A stretch of DNA of 64,000 nucleotides from a virus: IMG/VR virus record IMGVR_UViG_3300029922_000017, positions 62,001 through 126,000 of that record. One strand, given 5' to 3'. Positions 13,424 through 20,892 of this stretch are shown here, one piece after another (within the stretch, counting starts at the first letter, position 1; the number at the start of each line of letters is the position of its first letter). The notes below the pieces were generated by a model. It searched no databases. It worked only from the letters and a program-made list of their open reading frames with translations, and had not been told where the DNA came from. The position numbers and the translations under genes were made by a program.

Positions 13424-13792
13424 ATGGCAAAAAAGAAATCCAACAATAACGAACCGGAGAAAGTTCCTTCACCTAATCAGGTTAATCCGTCACATGAAAT
13501 GGATGAATTGGCTAAACAAGGAACTGCTCTATTAACTCCTGCTGATGAAATTCCTATTCCAGTTAAGCCGGTGGTAGTTGATGAGAAAAACATTTATGTT
13601 CGTGCTAAAAAAGTTATGTATGATGCTATGCCGCAATGGCGCAGAATAGAGTTGGATAAGATGTTTGAACGTAAAGACTTTGATAATAGACATTACGCTC
13701 AATTCATCAAGGACCTGAATGTAAAGGCTCAATGGATTGAAGCGGATGATGAAGAAAAAGCAAAGAAAGCATTGACTCCAGTTAAGAAATAA
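13424..13792 (+). CDS. Hypothetical protein
   Basis: 122 residues. A disordered, charged N-terminus (MAKKKSNNNEPEKVPSPNQ) and Pro-rich linker lead to a helical part (RAKKVMYDAMPQWRRIELDK). TTGACA-16-TAATAT lies upstream. Function unknown. Confidence 0.65.
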   Translation: MAKKKSNNNEPEKVPSPNQVNPSHEMDELAKQGTALLTPADEIPIPVKPVVVDEKNIYVRAKKVMYDAMPQWRRIELDKMFERKDFDNRHYAQFIKDLNVKAQWIEADDEEKAKKALTPVKK

Positions 13793-13805
13793 GTATAATA
13801 CCAAT

Positions 13806-13982
13806 ATGAAGAAACCATACGTTTTGCCAACCATTGCATCGCAAGAAACGGAAATTAAACTCCTCAAAGAATTGCTTTATATTTCGATTGAAGCATTGCG
13901 AGAGTGGTCAAATGATGAAAGTTCTGACCTGAAAGAAGTTGACAGGGCAATCAAGGAAAACGAAATCAATTTTAATAGTTAA
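13806..13982 (+). CDS. 58-residue helical protein
   Basis: MKKPYVLPTIASQETEIKLL, then two acidic helices. TTGACT-16-TATAAT ends 6 nt before the ATG, with the -35 in the end of 13424-13792. Confidence 0.6.
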   Translation: MKKPYVLPTIASQETEIKLLKELLYISIEALREWSNDESSDLKEVDRAIKENEINFNS

Positions 13983-14010
13983 TTTGGGGGTCAGTCTTGG
14001 GGTTGGATTA

Positions 14011-14045
14011 ACGGTAGAGTATTAATTTATTCTACCGTTTTTTAT
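14011..14045 (+). terminator. Intrinsic terminator
   Basis: ACGGTAGA (14011-14018) pairs with TCTACCGT (14031-14038), followed by TTTTTATTT. Confidence 0.85.
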
Positions 14046-14186
14046 TTCTATCGGTCTTCCTAAGTATCTATAATGAAATACTTACCATCCGTCGGTGAGA
14101 CTCGGTGAATTTGGTGTCCTATTTTGATACAATAAATAAATCAAAATTCATTTGACATCTATTAAAAAATAGATATATTGATGTAT

Positions 14187-14396
14187 ATGAAAAATACAAA
14201 TCTTGAAATTGCCGTGTATGATTTAGTTGGTGCTATCAAACAAATTTGTTTAGGAAGCATTGAATATGTTGTTATTAACGACTCTGTTATTTCTTTAATT
14301 TATAATTGGAATAGCCATAATGCCGATATTAAAATTGATGTTGTCAATGAAACGAATAATTGGAATAGGATTAAAGACGAAATTATTAATCAATAA
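14187..14396 (+). CDS. Small hypothetical protein
   Basis: 69 residues, MKNTNLEIAVYDLVGAIKQI. ATG 14187 is 7 nt after TTGACA-16-TATATT; an ATG at 14181 would overlap the transcription start. Function unknown. Confidence 0.6.
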   Translation: MKNTNLEIAVYDLVGAIKQICLGSIEYVVINDSVISLIYNWNSHNADIKIDVVNETNNWNRIKDEIINQ

Positions 14397-14435
14397 ACAT
14401 TTGACATTTAATATTAAATAGATATACTCTTGTAT

Positions 14436-14606
14436 ATGAAAAACAAATTCCCAATTGGTAGTGAAGTAACTGCAACTCCGAAAGACGGAGATTTTGCCAA
14501 CGAATTCACCGGTATTGTTGTTAGTCACAATAAAGGATACATTCAAGTCCGTGACCAAGATGATAATGTATTTGATTGTGATGAAATTCAATTGACTTTG
14601 GAATAA
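14436..14606 (+). CDS. 56-residue SH3-like protein
   Basis: MKNKFPIGSEVTATPKDG then FTGIVVSHNKGYIQVRDQD, a compact beta-barrel pattern like a hypoxia/KOW-type SH3 fold. TTGACA-16-TATACT ends 7 nt before the ATG. The promoter of 14658 begins inside its end. Confidence 0.6.
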   Translation: MKNKFPIGSEVTATPKDGDFANEFTGIVVSHNKGYIQVRDQDDNVFDCDEIQLTLE

Positions 14607-14619
14607 AAATTGATATACT
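14592..14619 (+). promoter_or_regulatory. Promoter of 14658-15119
   Basis: TTGACT-16-TATACT, then a leader of A and C only (AAAACAAAAAACAAAACAAA). Confidence 0.8.
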
Positions 14620-14657
14620 CAATTTATAGTTAAAACAAAAAACAAAACAAAACAAAC

Positions 14658-15119
14658 ATGAAAAACAAAAACAAAAAGAACGAAGTTCGTGGCGTCGGTC
14701 GTCCCTCCGCTACGATTAACTACCCCAACCGTAAATTCACCTTTTCCGATTTGAAGGCTGAAAATACTCACGTTACACCGCTCTGCCTCCGCAAGCATCT
14801 GGAAAAGGATGCGTTGCTCGGCAAGAAGTCGCTGATTGTGAAGTTGGACGAAAAGCGTCCCACTGAAAGCGGCAAGGGTCGCAAGCTCGAAGTGTATCAA
14901 AAGCGTTCCCGTCAGGGTATTGGCTCGGTTGCCAAGACGGTTAAGCCGGTGACGAAGACCGTCACTGTGCCGGTGGTGGCGATTGCTACCCCTGCGGCTG
15001 ATACTATCCCCATCCCTACCCCCACGGTGGAGACGGCTACGATTGCAGTTTCGCCCACGTCGCCCGAAATTAAGGCTCTGGCCGATGAATTGATTGGCAA
15101 GACTCCGGCAGTTGCCTAA
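14658..15119 (+). CDS. Probable DNA-binding protein, A/C-leader class
   Basis: 153 residues. A GRP motif (GVGRPSATI) and a helix-turn-helix-like segment (KFTFSDLKAEN...LCLRKHLEKDALLGKK) are followed by a Pro/Thr/Val-rich tail of about 60 residues that is probably disordered. The GRP-plus-FT..DL layout resembles small phage DNA-binding proteins. GC-rich codons, the A/C leader and a strong terminator suggest abundant expression. Paralogous in its middle to the end of 11575-12120. Confidence 0.7.
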   Translation: MKNKNKKNEVRGVGRPSATINYPNRKFTFSDLKAENTHVTPLCLRKHLEKDALLGKKSLIVKLDEKRPTESGKGRKLEVYQKRSRQGIGSVAKTVKPVTKTVTVPVVAIATPAADTIPIPTPTVETATIAVSPTSPEIKALADELIGKTPAVA

Positions 15120-15136
15120 ACAAGTAAATTACATTA

Positions 15137-15169
15137 AAACGCTACTCTTAAATGGGTAGCGTTTTTTAT
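15137..15169 (+). terminator. Intrinsic terminator of 14658-15119
   Basis: AACGCTAC/GTAGCGTT hairpin followed by TTTTATT, immediately before the next TTGACA. Confidence 0.85.
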
Positions 15170-15197
15170 TTGACATTTGTATTAATATAGATATACT
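15170..15197 (+). promoter_or_regulatory. Leaderless promoter of 15205
   Basis: TTGACA-16-TATACT, with 7 nt to the ATG at 15205. Confidence 0.8.
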
Positions 15198-15204
15198 CTT
15201 ACCC

Positions 15205-15462
15205 ATGAATATTGACCTATCTAAAATAACAGATATTGAATTTGACGGGATTGACCATAAAGATTATCCTGAATATTGTAACGCATATATTAATAAAGCG
15301 TCAATTGAGATTACCCTACAAGAATATAATCTCTGTCAGGGTAGCAATCAAGTTTCCTATGATGGAAGATATTACAGAAACTTGACTGATACCGAATTGG
15401 AATATATTCAGGATAATCATGGAGATTGGGTTTATGAAAAACTTTGGAATTTTATTCATTAA
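15205..15462 (+). CDS. Small acidic hypothetical protein
   Basis: 85 residues, MNIDLSKITDIEFDGIDHKD, mixed alpha/beta with a WVYEKLWNFIH end. This resembles short T4-like proteins of unknown function. Confidence 0.65.
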   Translation: MNIDLSKITDIEFDGIDHKDYPEYCNAYINKASIEITLQEYNLCQGSNQVSYDGRYYRNLTDTELEYIQDNHGDWVYEKLWNFIH

Positions 15463-15465
15463 CAT

Positions 15466-15493
15466 TTGACATTAGAATAAAAATAGATATACT
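15466..15493 (+). promoter_or_regulatory. Leaderless promoter of the GP88 gene
   Basis: TTGACA-16-TATACT, with 7 nt to ATG 15501. Confidence 0.8.
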
Positions 15494-15500
15494 CTCTTAT

Positions 15501-16301
15501 ATGAAACTATTAAATGTTGGCACCGACTCTAAAACAATCAAAGGTGAAGTGTTTGGTTATTACACTGCTATCTTATATCTTGCACCGGCCAATGAAAGCG
15601 GTGAAATTAATACTTGCCCCAATGCTTCAAATGGTTGTAAATCCGCTTGTCTCTACAATTCAGGATTGGCTGGGGTATTTCCTACCATTAAAGAAGCAAG
15701 AATTAATAAAACTAAATTCTTTGTTGAAAATCGCCAAGGATTTATGGAAACTTTGATCGGTGATATTAATAAATTAATTGCTATGTCAAAGCGTGACCAG
15801 ATGACTGGTGTTGTGAGACTTAATGGCACGTCGGACCTTGCTTGGGAAAGTATTAAGATTAATGGTAAAAATATCATGGAGCATTTTCCTGATATTACCT
15901 TCTATGATTATACAAAGTCTATTTCTCGTATGATGCGTTTTCTTAAAGGTCAATTTCCTAAAAATTATTATTTGACTTTTAGCCGGAGTGAAGATAATTA
16001 TGAAAGTTGCCGGAAAGTTTTGCGGAATGGTGGCAACGTCGCCGCTGTATTTCTCAAAAATCTGCCGGAAAAATTCATGGGTAAAACGGTTATTGTTGGT
16101 GATGATAGCGATTTGCGCTTTAATGATTTGAAGAATGTTATTGTCGGCTTAACGGAAAAGGGAAGTAAAGCCAAAAAAGATAAATCGGGATTTGTTATTA
16201 AGGTGGCATTGAATAAATTGAAAGTTGCTGGTTTTGTGGATTATTCTACGCCCCTGAAATTCAGCATGAAAAAGAACGGAATTCAATTGACAGTTGCCTA
16301 A
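15501..16301 (+). CDS. GP88 family protein
   Basis: 266 residues. The N-terminal NTCPNASNGCKSACLYNSG (Cys39, Cys46, Cys50), followed by EARINKTKFF and a DLAWES segment, matches the phage gene product 88 family known from mycobacteriophages and other tailed phages. The clustered cysteines could bind metal; the activity is not established. The upstream in-frame extension to 15444 is rejected because the promoter lies within it. Confidence 0.75.
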   Translation: MKLLNVGTDSKTIKGEVFGYYTAILYLAPANESGEINTCPNASNGCKSACLYNSGLAGVFPTIKEARINKTKFFVENRQGFMETLIGDINKLIAMSKRDQMTGVVRLNGTSDLAWESIKINGKNIMEHFPDITFYDYTKSISRMMRFLKGQFPKNYYLTFSRSEDNYESCRKVLRNGGNVAAVFLKNLPEKFMGKTVIVGDDSDLRFNDLKNVIVGLTEKGSKAKKDKSGFVIKVALNKLKVAGFVDYSTPLKFSMKKNGIQLTVA

Positions 16302-16320
16302 CAATCAATATACTAATTTT

Positions 16321-16512
16321 ATGATTAAAACCAACGAAAAATATTACCGGTATCTTTACAAGCTACAAAATAGCGGTGAAACCAATATGTTTGGAGCCGG
16401 ACAATTTCTCCGTGATACATTTGGAATTGACCGTAAAGAGGCAACAGAAATATTGACTTACTGGATGCAAAATTACGAAGAAATTGCCAAAGAATTACAC
16501 ATTGACATTTAA
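16321..16512 (+). CDS. Small helical protein
   Basis: 63 residues, MIKTNEKYYRYLYKLQNSGE then RDTFGIDRKEATEIL, a helix-turn-helix-like arrangement. TTGACA (in the end of GP88)-16-TATACT ends 6 nt before ATG 16321. Confidence 0.6.
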   Translation: MIKTNEKYYRYLYKLQNSGETNMFGAGQFLRDTFGIDRKEATEILTYWMQNYEEIAKELHIDI

Positions 16513-16535
16513 CAAACTATCAATATATTAATCAT

Positions 16536-16721
16536 ATGAAAATTAAATTGCCGGAAGGCCATGAATGGCGGGAAGCACAATCGGCAAGTTCAAATGAAAC
16601 CTTATTCATTTGTAAAGTGTGCCAAGCATCATTTACCCATGATATGATTGATAACTCAACTCAATTTGAAGATGGTATTAATGATGACTGCGGTGAAAAT
16701 GAAGAGCAAGAGTGCGTATGA
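16536..16721 (+). CDS. Small protein with CxxC pair
   Basis: 61 residues, MKIKLPEGHEWREAQ, with one FICKVCQ knuckle and an acidic tail. TTGACA-16-TATATT ends 6 nt before the ATG. ATGA overlap with the next gene. Confidence 0.6.
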   Translation: MKIKLPEGHEWREAQSASSNETLFICKVCQASFTHDMIDNSTQFEDGINDDCGENEEQECV

Positions 16722-16912
16722 AATATAAATCTCTTAAATCATTTACTCTAGCGGTGAACAAGATGGCTCGTCAAGATTGGAGAGTTCATCACGATTTTCC
16801 GGAAAGAATGATGGAATATTATTGGGAACAGAATTATACTCCTCGTCAAGTATTAACTCAATTGGCTACGGATGCCGAAATGGAAAATGCAGCAGAAGCG
16901 AGAATGTCTTAA
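16718..16912 (+). CDS. Small hypothetical protein
   Basis: 64 residues, MKYKSLKSFTLAVNKMARQD, helical and basic, with a YTPRQVLTQLA helix. The ATGA overlap with 16536-16721 decides the start. Confidence 0.6.
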   Translation: MKYKSLKSFTLAVNKMARQDWRVHHDFPERMMEYYWEQNYTPRQVLTQLATDAEMENAAEARMS

Positions 16913-16915
16913 TTT

Positions 16916-17092
16916 ATGTATAACTACACACTTGAAAATGGGAAGTTTCCAGACTTGACCGAAAAACAATTTTTATACTTGTTTAATATTGGCGGATTGA
17001 TATACTCGGTTGGCTATGGACATTGTAAATTTGCCGATGGAGTTTGCTATACTGATATTGAGCTGGCACTGAAAGGAATTCCCAATGACTAA
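16916..17092 (+). CDS. 58-residue protein
   Basis: MYNYTLENGKFPDLTEKQFL, followed by a short hydrophobic FNIGGLIYSVGY and two cysteines. Overlaps the next gene by 8 nt. Unknown function. Confidence 0.55.
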   Translation: MYNYTLENGKFPDLTEKQFLYLFNIGGLIYSVGYGHCKFADGVCYTDIELALKGIPND

Positions 17093-17264
17093 AAATTATA
17101 TTATTGTCGGTGAAATGACTGGTCATGAAACTGCCCTATACTGGGGTAACAATTGGGAATGGATTGAAGATTTTAGTAAAGCTCAGAAATGGACAGATGA
17201 AGTTCTCCGTTTGGAATTGCCAATTGGTGCTACTGGCTGCATGGAATTAACTGAATTCGATTGA
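17085..17264 (+). CDS. 59-residue Trp-rich protein
   Basis: MTKNYIIVGEMTGHETALYW, then NNWEWIEDF. It overlaps 16916-17092 by 8 nt, and its TGA stop is the middle of the next TTGACA. Confidence 0.55.
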   Translation: MTKNYIIVGEMTGHETALYWGNNWEWIEDFSKAQKWTDEVLRLELPIGATGCMELTEFD

Positions 17265-17295
17265 CAAACAATAAAAAATAAATATACTCTTAAAT

Positions 17296-17688
17296 ATGAA
17301 CAATAATTACGACAATATCTATATCGAAGTTAGCAACAATACAGAATGTTTGGCGGCGATGCTCTTGCTATCAAAACTTTCAGGTAAAGAAATTAATGAG
17401 ACCTCACTTGACGCTGCGATTAATAATTGGTCATTCTATAATTTTGTAACCATTACTGGTGGAAATGTGGTTAGGAAAGTAGATTCTTATTCTGCCAAGA
17501 AGATTGTTTCTTTCAAAGAAATTGGAAATCTTGATGTGCTCATAAACGCAAAGGTAGAAGTTAAATTAAATTCTACTTATACCGCTATCGTAACCAACGA
17601 TACTGTTGAAGTTGGTTGTCAGAAGTTTCCTATCTCCATCATTGACGAATTGGTGAAAGCCCGTAAAACGGTGCTTGACAACAAGTAA
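17296..17688 (+). CDS. VGCQ-module protein
   Basis: 130 residues. The N-terminal 80 are not recognised. The end (VKLNSTYTAIVTNDTVEVGC, then QKFPISIIDEL) is the module shared with 7689, 18040 and 23016. TTGACA (17261) lies in the stop of the previous gene and TATACT precedes the ATG. Confidence 0.65.
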   Translation: MNNNYDNIYIEVSNNTECLAAMLLLSKLSGKEINETSLDAAINNWSFYNFVTITGGNVVRKVDSYSAKKIVSFKEIGNLDVLINAKVEVKLNSTYTAIVTNDTVEVGCQKFPISIIDELVKARKTVLDNK

Positions 17689-17702
17689 AATTTAAGTATA
17701 AT
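17675..17702 (+). promoter_or_regulatory. Promoter of 17734-18033
   Basis: TTGACA-16-TATAAT starting inside the end of 17296-17688. The leader is AACAAAAAACAAAAAACAAA. Confidence 0.75.
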
Positions 17703-17733
17703 TCAAACATAACAAAAAACAAAAAACAAAAAT

Positions 17734-18033
17734 ATGGAAAACATTATCTATCAACGCACTCGTGACCGTAAGAATAACCCAAATGGGGTTGTGATTGCTA
17801 TGAAACTTAAAAATGGCAAGGGAGTTAAATTTGGATGGAGTAAGGCCAATTTTAAGGCTGGCGACAAGTTTAACCTTCAAGAAGGTTTGCGACTGGCTAC
17901 TCAACGTGCCATTAAGGGTAGCACCAAGGAAATTCCACACTCTATTCAGAATGATTATACCGATATGGTAAATAGGTCCGTAAGATACTTTTTTAAGGGG
18001 ACATCGGTGAAAGTTGTTCCTGTCAAATCTTAA
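17734..18033 (+). CDS. Basic protein, A/C-leader class
   Basis: 99 residues, basic, MENIIYQRTRDRKNNPNG, with GKGVKFGWSKANFKAGDKF in the middle. The A/C-only leader suggests strong translation. No family recognised; a small DNA- or RNA-binding protein would fit. Confidence 0.65.
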   Translation: MENIIYQRTRDRKNNPNGVVIAMKLKNGKGVKFGWSKANFKAGDKFNLQEGLRLATQRAIKGSTKEIPHSIQNDYTDMVNRSVRYFFKGTSVKVVPVKS

Positions 18034-18039
18034 ATTAAT

Positions 18040-18399
18040 ATGAACTCAAATAAATATGACATGGTCATCGGAACGTCAAATGTTGCCGAAAAATTGGCAC
18101 TTGGAGCCTTGCTCAAGTCGCTCGGTGAACCTACCCATTCAAAGTCGTTTGACCCCGCTACTACCGATGCTAGATATCTCAGTGTAAAGTTTATCACTGG
18201 AGAATGGGTGGGAAGTAGTTCGCAGTCTACCATTACATTTTCCGACTTCATTAAAGCCGAATTTAGAAGTAAAAAAACAACTGTAAAGTTGAATTCGGAA
18301 TATTCTGCGGAATATATTGATGGTAGTGATTTTGTGACGGTTGGATGTCAGAAGTTTCCGGTGTCGGTGATTAAAGAACTGGCCTCAAAACTTTCTTGA
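18040..18399 (+). CDS. VGCQ-module protein, paralogue of 17296
   Basis: 119 residues. C-terminus VKLNSEYSAEYIDGS then VTVGCQKFPVSVIKELASKL. The N-terminal part has the same VAEKLALGALLKSLG-type helix as ECLAAMLLLSKLSG in 17296, so the two are tandem paralogues with 17734 between them. It starts 6 nt after 17734 and is probably co-transcribed. Confidence 0.65.
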   Translation: MNSNKYDMVIGTSNVAEKLALGALLKSLGEPTHSKSFDPATTDARYLSVKFITGEWVGSSSQSTITFSDFIKAEFRSKKTTVKLNSEYSAEYIDGSDFVTVGCQKFPVSVIKELASKLS

Positions 18400-18407
18400 A
18401 AAAGTAT

Positions 18408-18435
18408 TTGACAATTATTGGAAATCTGATATATT
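18408..18435 (+). promoter_or_regulatory. Promoter of non-coding region
   Basis: TTGACA-16-TATATT with no ORF after it. Confidence 0.7.
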
Positions 18436-18870
18436 GTCTCTGTTGGTCGGTGAAAAGGCAAAAGTAGTTAAACAGGATAAGTAAGATTGCAAGCCCTTCA
18501 ATCTTTACCAATAATTAAAATTTGTGTAACAAAAACGGCGTGACTGTCGCTTACAAAAAACAAATATATCCACTAGTCAGGATATACAACGGGACATTTG
18601 ATATTAGTCTCGTCGGAACGGAAGTAATTAGCCTAATCCGAATTATAAAAGAACGGTTTTTATGAGCAAGTTTTTTCCATAGGAAATAAAACTGCTTTTT
18701 AAAGAAAAGTAGTGTAGTTTATGATAGAAAAACTCCTATGGAGTTCTACATTATAATAGGTTTACTATTTCCTACTGAAAATAAAAAAGCGGTGTTTTAC
18801 GGTATTTTTTGTCCGAGTAATTCAAAAATACCATTAATTTTGCAGATTGTTGTAATCCGGTAACATATGA
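18436..18870 (+). ncRNA. Structured non-coding transcript
   Basis: It has a promoter but no gene in about 430 nt. Helices seen: TTGGT near 18442 with ACCAA near 18510; AAGATTG/CAATCTT inside it; CCATAGGA/TCCTATGG (about 18688 and 18740) enclosing CTGCTTTT/AAAAGTAG; and AACTCC-TAT-GGAGTT. The end of an oppositely oriented endonuclease gene lies at 18874. The RNA family is not identified. Confidence 0.4.
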
Positions 18871-18873
18871 GGC

Positions 18874-19449
18874 TCATAACTTCATGTTCACGTTCAAATC
18901 GTGGTCTGCTACCATTTTTCCAAATTGTTCCTCTACAAATTTTGGGTTGTATTTCCCCATATCTTTAATGATATATGGAGTATATCCCATTTTCTTAATT
19001 TCTTCAATTTTAATATTATCTCTATTTTGAACTTGTTTAACCGAATGTTTTTTTGTTATTTTTTCATAGTGCCATTTACCATTCCACAATATTGCCAATT
19101 TATAATCAGGAAGTATAACATCAGCATCCCAATCGTTAAACATTGGTTCGTTGGTCAATACAGTCTTAAATTGTTTCTTACATAATTCGGAAAAATAAAT
19201 TTCATTTTTACTTCGCCTACTTTCAACTTGAACTTTAATCGAGTTCCTACCCATACGGGTATAGTGACCATTAGATTTCATACTATCAACTATACATTTT
19301 CGACAAGTTTGCTTCAATCTAATAGAACGTCGGAGTTTTGCCCATTTTTTATATTCCATAACACTATTACAAATAGGGCAGTTTTTTCTAAATGGTGGAA
19401 AGTGTTTGGTTAATGTTGCTCGAATTTTTTCTTTAGTTGTATCAGTCAT
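18874..19449 (-). CDS. PD-(D/E)XK (Vsr-like) free-standing homing endonuclease
   Basis: 191 residues. An N-terminal zinc module CPICN...CRKC (Cys24, 27, 49, 52) is followed by SKNEIYFSEL (Glu83), DWDADVILPDYKLAILWNG (Asp110, Asp115) and HYEK...QVQNRDNIKIEEIKKMGY. This order fits Vsr-like/EDxHD phage homing nucleases. It is the only minus gene between 6.3 and 20 kb and lies in a non-coding gap between structured RNAs, as expected for an invading endonuclease gene. The same zinc module begins the HNH proteins at 39400 and 60682. Confidence 0.75.
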   Translation of the reverse strand: MTDTTKEKIRATLTKHFPPFRKNCPICNSVMEYKKWAKLRRSIRLKQTCRKCIVDSMKSNGHYTRMGRNSIKVQVESRRSKNEIYFSELCKKQFKTVLTNEPMFNDWDADVILPDYKLAILWNGKWHYEKITKKHSVKQVQNRDNIKIEEIKKMGYTPYIIKDMGKYNPKFVEEQFGKMVADHDLNVNMKL

Positions 19450-19502
19450 ACATATAAATATATAACCACCGACCTTTACGTTGAAAAATCTTTAAATATT
19501 AT

Positions 19503-19530
19503 TTGACAAATAAAAAATTTCTGATAGTAT
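19503..19530 (+). promoter_or_regulatory. Promoter of tRNA-like transcript
   Basis: TTGACA-16-TAGTAT, about 11 nt before the tRNA-like 19542. Confidence 0.65.
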
Positions 19531-19541
19531 GTTGGTGTTAT

Positions 19542-19612
19542 TAGGTGTTCATCTAGTGGAAGGATACCGTGCCATCCAGCCGGTTACGGGAGTTCGATTC
19601 TCTCATGCTTAA
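19542..19612 (+). tRNA. tRNA-like element, anticodon not assignable
   Basis: The T-arm GGGAG-TTCGATT-CTCTC and D-arm ATCT-AGTGGAA-GGAT are good. The acceptor TAGGTGT/ATGCTTA needs three wobbles, and CCA is not encoded. The anticodon stem CCGTG/GCCGG has two mismatches, so the anticodon cannot be named. Alternatively, GGTGTTCAT (19544-19552) pairs perfectly, with one wobble, with ATGGACACC about 235 nt downstream. It may be a degenerate tRNA or part of a larger RNA. Confidence 0.4.
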
Positions 19613-19868
19613 TGACATATTAATTTTGGTTTCTCGTAAGAGATTATCCAAATCTATGAATGAAGTCCCATTGAGGTGTATCGCAATGGAATAAATTGAA
19701 GGATAAATCAGATATTAACTAGGCTCCTTCACTAGCTGAAATAGATTAAAAACAGTCTATTAATACCTTGTATAAGGAATTATATTAATGGACACCATTT
19801 AAGCCGGTAATTAATTTTGATTGATATTTCATACTATCAATAAGATTTAGTTACTGGCTTTTTAATTT
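19613..19868 (+). ncRNA. Non-coding trailer with long terminator hairpin
   Basis: No ORF. It ends in a long hairpin, AAGCCGGTAA.../...TTACTGGCTT with inner TTGATA/TATCAA, then TTTTTAATTT (about 19798-19868), which looks like a terminator. ATGGACACC near 19786 can pair with 19544-19552. Confidence 0.45.
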
Positions 19869-19872
19869 TACT

Positions 19873-20316
19873 ATGAATTCTGATATTATAATCTATTCGG
19901 ATGGTTCTTGTTCACCCAACCCTGGTATTGGAGCATGGTGTTGTATTATTAAATTTAATGGTAATGAATTAATACAGACTGGAACCGAATTAAAATCTAC
20001 TAATAATCGAATGGAAATAATGGGTATCTATCAATGTTTAAAACAAATTGTGAAGTATGGATATAAGAATATTAAAATAGTAAGTGATAGTAAATATCTT
20101 GGATATGGATTACGATTTAACAGTATCCGATTAAATAAAGCAAAAACTCCTAATTTAGATATATGGGTTCCCCTTCATAAAATAAAGAAAGATAATAATC
20201 TAAAAATTAGATGTGAATGGATTAAAGGTCATATGGGACATATTGAGAATGAAAGATGTGATAAAATAGCTACTCAAGTAAGAAATGAATTTAAGCGGCA
20301 ACAGTCTTTATTATAG
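19873..20316 (+). CDS. Ribonuclease HI
   Basis: 147 residues, normal length. It cleaves RNA in RNA-DNA hybrids, for example primers. Catalytic residues are visible: Asp10 (IYSDGSCSPNPG), Glu48 (NNRMEIMG), Asp72 (VSDSKY) and Asp130, with GHMGH before it. The ATG at 19873 follows the terminator-like hairpin by about 5 nt; no clear promoter or ribosome binding site is visible. The last plus gene of the block. Confidence 0.9.
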   Translation: MNSDIIIYSDGSCSPNPGIGAWCCIIKFNGNELIQTGTELKSTNNRMEIMGIYQCLKQIVKYGYKNIKIVSDSKYLGYGLRFNSIRLNKAKTPNLDIWVPLHKIKKDNNLKIRCEWIKGHMGHIENERCDKIATQVRNEFKRQQSLL

Positions 20317-20735
20317 TAATAATCTTTCCAAAACCTCCCCACCCTCCATAACATTATGGAAGTTGGAGGAGGCACACCGTAAGACTTAGTTTATCCTTGA
20401 CTCTTACCATTATTAAAATAATGTCCCTCGCAAGGTATAGTTTTATTTCAAGTCGAACTTTACTAGCCAAGCTATCGCTGTCTTTGTGTTTGTGATGATA
20501 TAATTATCCACTACTAGCAACTGGCTTCTCAGCTTCTTAACGACATTCGATTAATAACACTCAAGCTTCATTTAAATTCAGTCCACTTGATAGTATCTGT
20601 CGTATCTAAACAACATATTATAATCGAGAGTTTATTGTTATAGGATTGCCCTCTGTCCTACTAGTTCATTCCAACTATTAAGTATTTAATTGAGTAATTG
20701 TAAAGTTATAATTAGTTAAGTATAAAAATAAAAAA
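20317..20735. other. Non-coding gap of about 420 nt
   Basis: No ORF with protein-like content. Hairpins TCCATAA/TTATGGA (about 20349-20364) and CATTATT/AATAATG are seen, plus CAAGTCGAACT, an 11-base string also present near 2534. No promoter was recognised. Confidence 0.4.
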
Positions 20736-20834
20736 TTGCGTATTTTTGTTGATTAATTGCTTAAAAGAATCGAATGATAGAAGACCAAAAATACGCAAAT
20801 TCAAATTAAATCATTCAACAATTCTTTTAAGCAA
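20736..20834. repeat. Interleaved inverted repeats (pseudoknot geometry)
   Basis: A ttgcgtatttttg (20736-20748) pairs with A' (20786-20798). B ttgcttaaaagaat (20757-20770) pairs with B' (20821-20834). GAATGAT (20772-20778) with ATCATTC (20810-20816) extends the B helix. The order A-B-A'-B' puts A' in the B/B' loop. It is the same interleaving as at 337 and 40077, but without the third repeat and without an endonuclease gene. Confidence 0.6.
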
Positions 20835-20892
20835 ATATACATATATGTTAGAAATTCTAAAATACAAAAAATCTTAAATTATTTTTGACTTA

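Noticed and set aside
13540-13570. Hammerhead ribozyme from CTGATGA followed by GAAA-like bases
   Set aside because: Lies inside a real coding sequence and lacks stems.
18437-18515. tRNA from TTGGTCGG to ACCAA
   Set aside because: The T-arm loop has 9 nt without TTC, and acceptor pairs fail beyond five bases.
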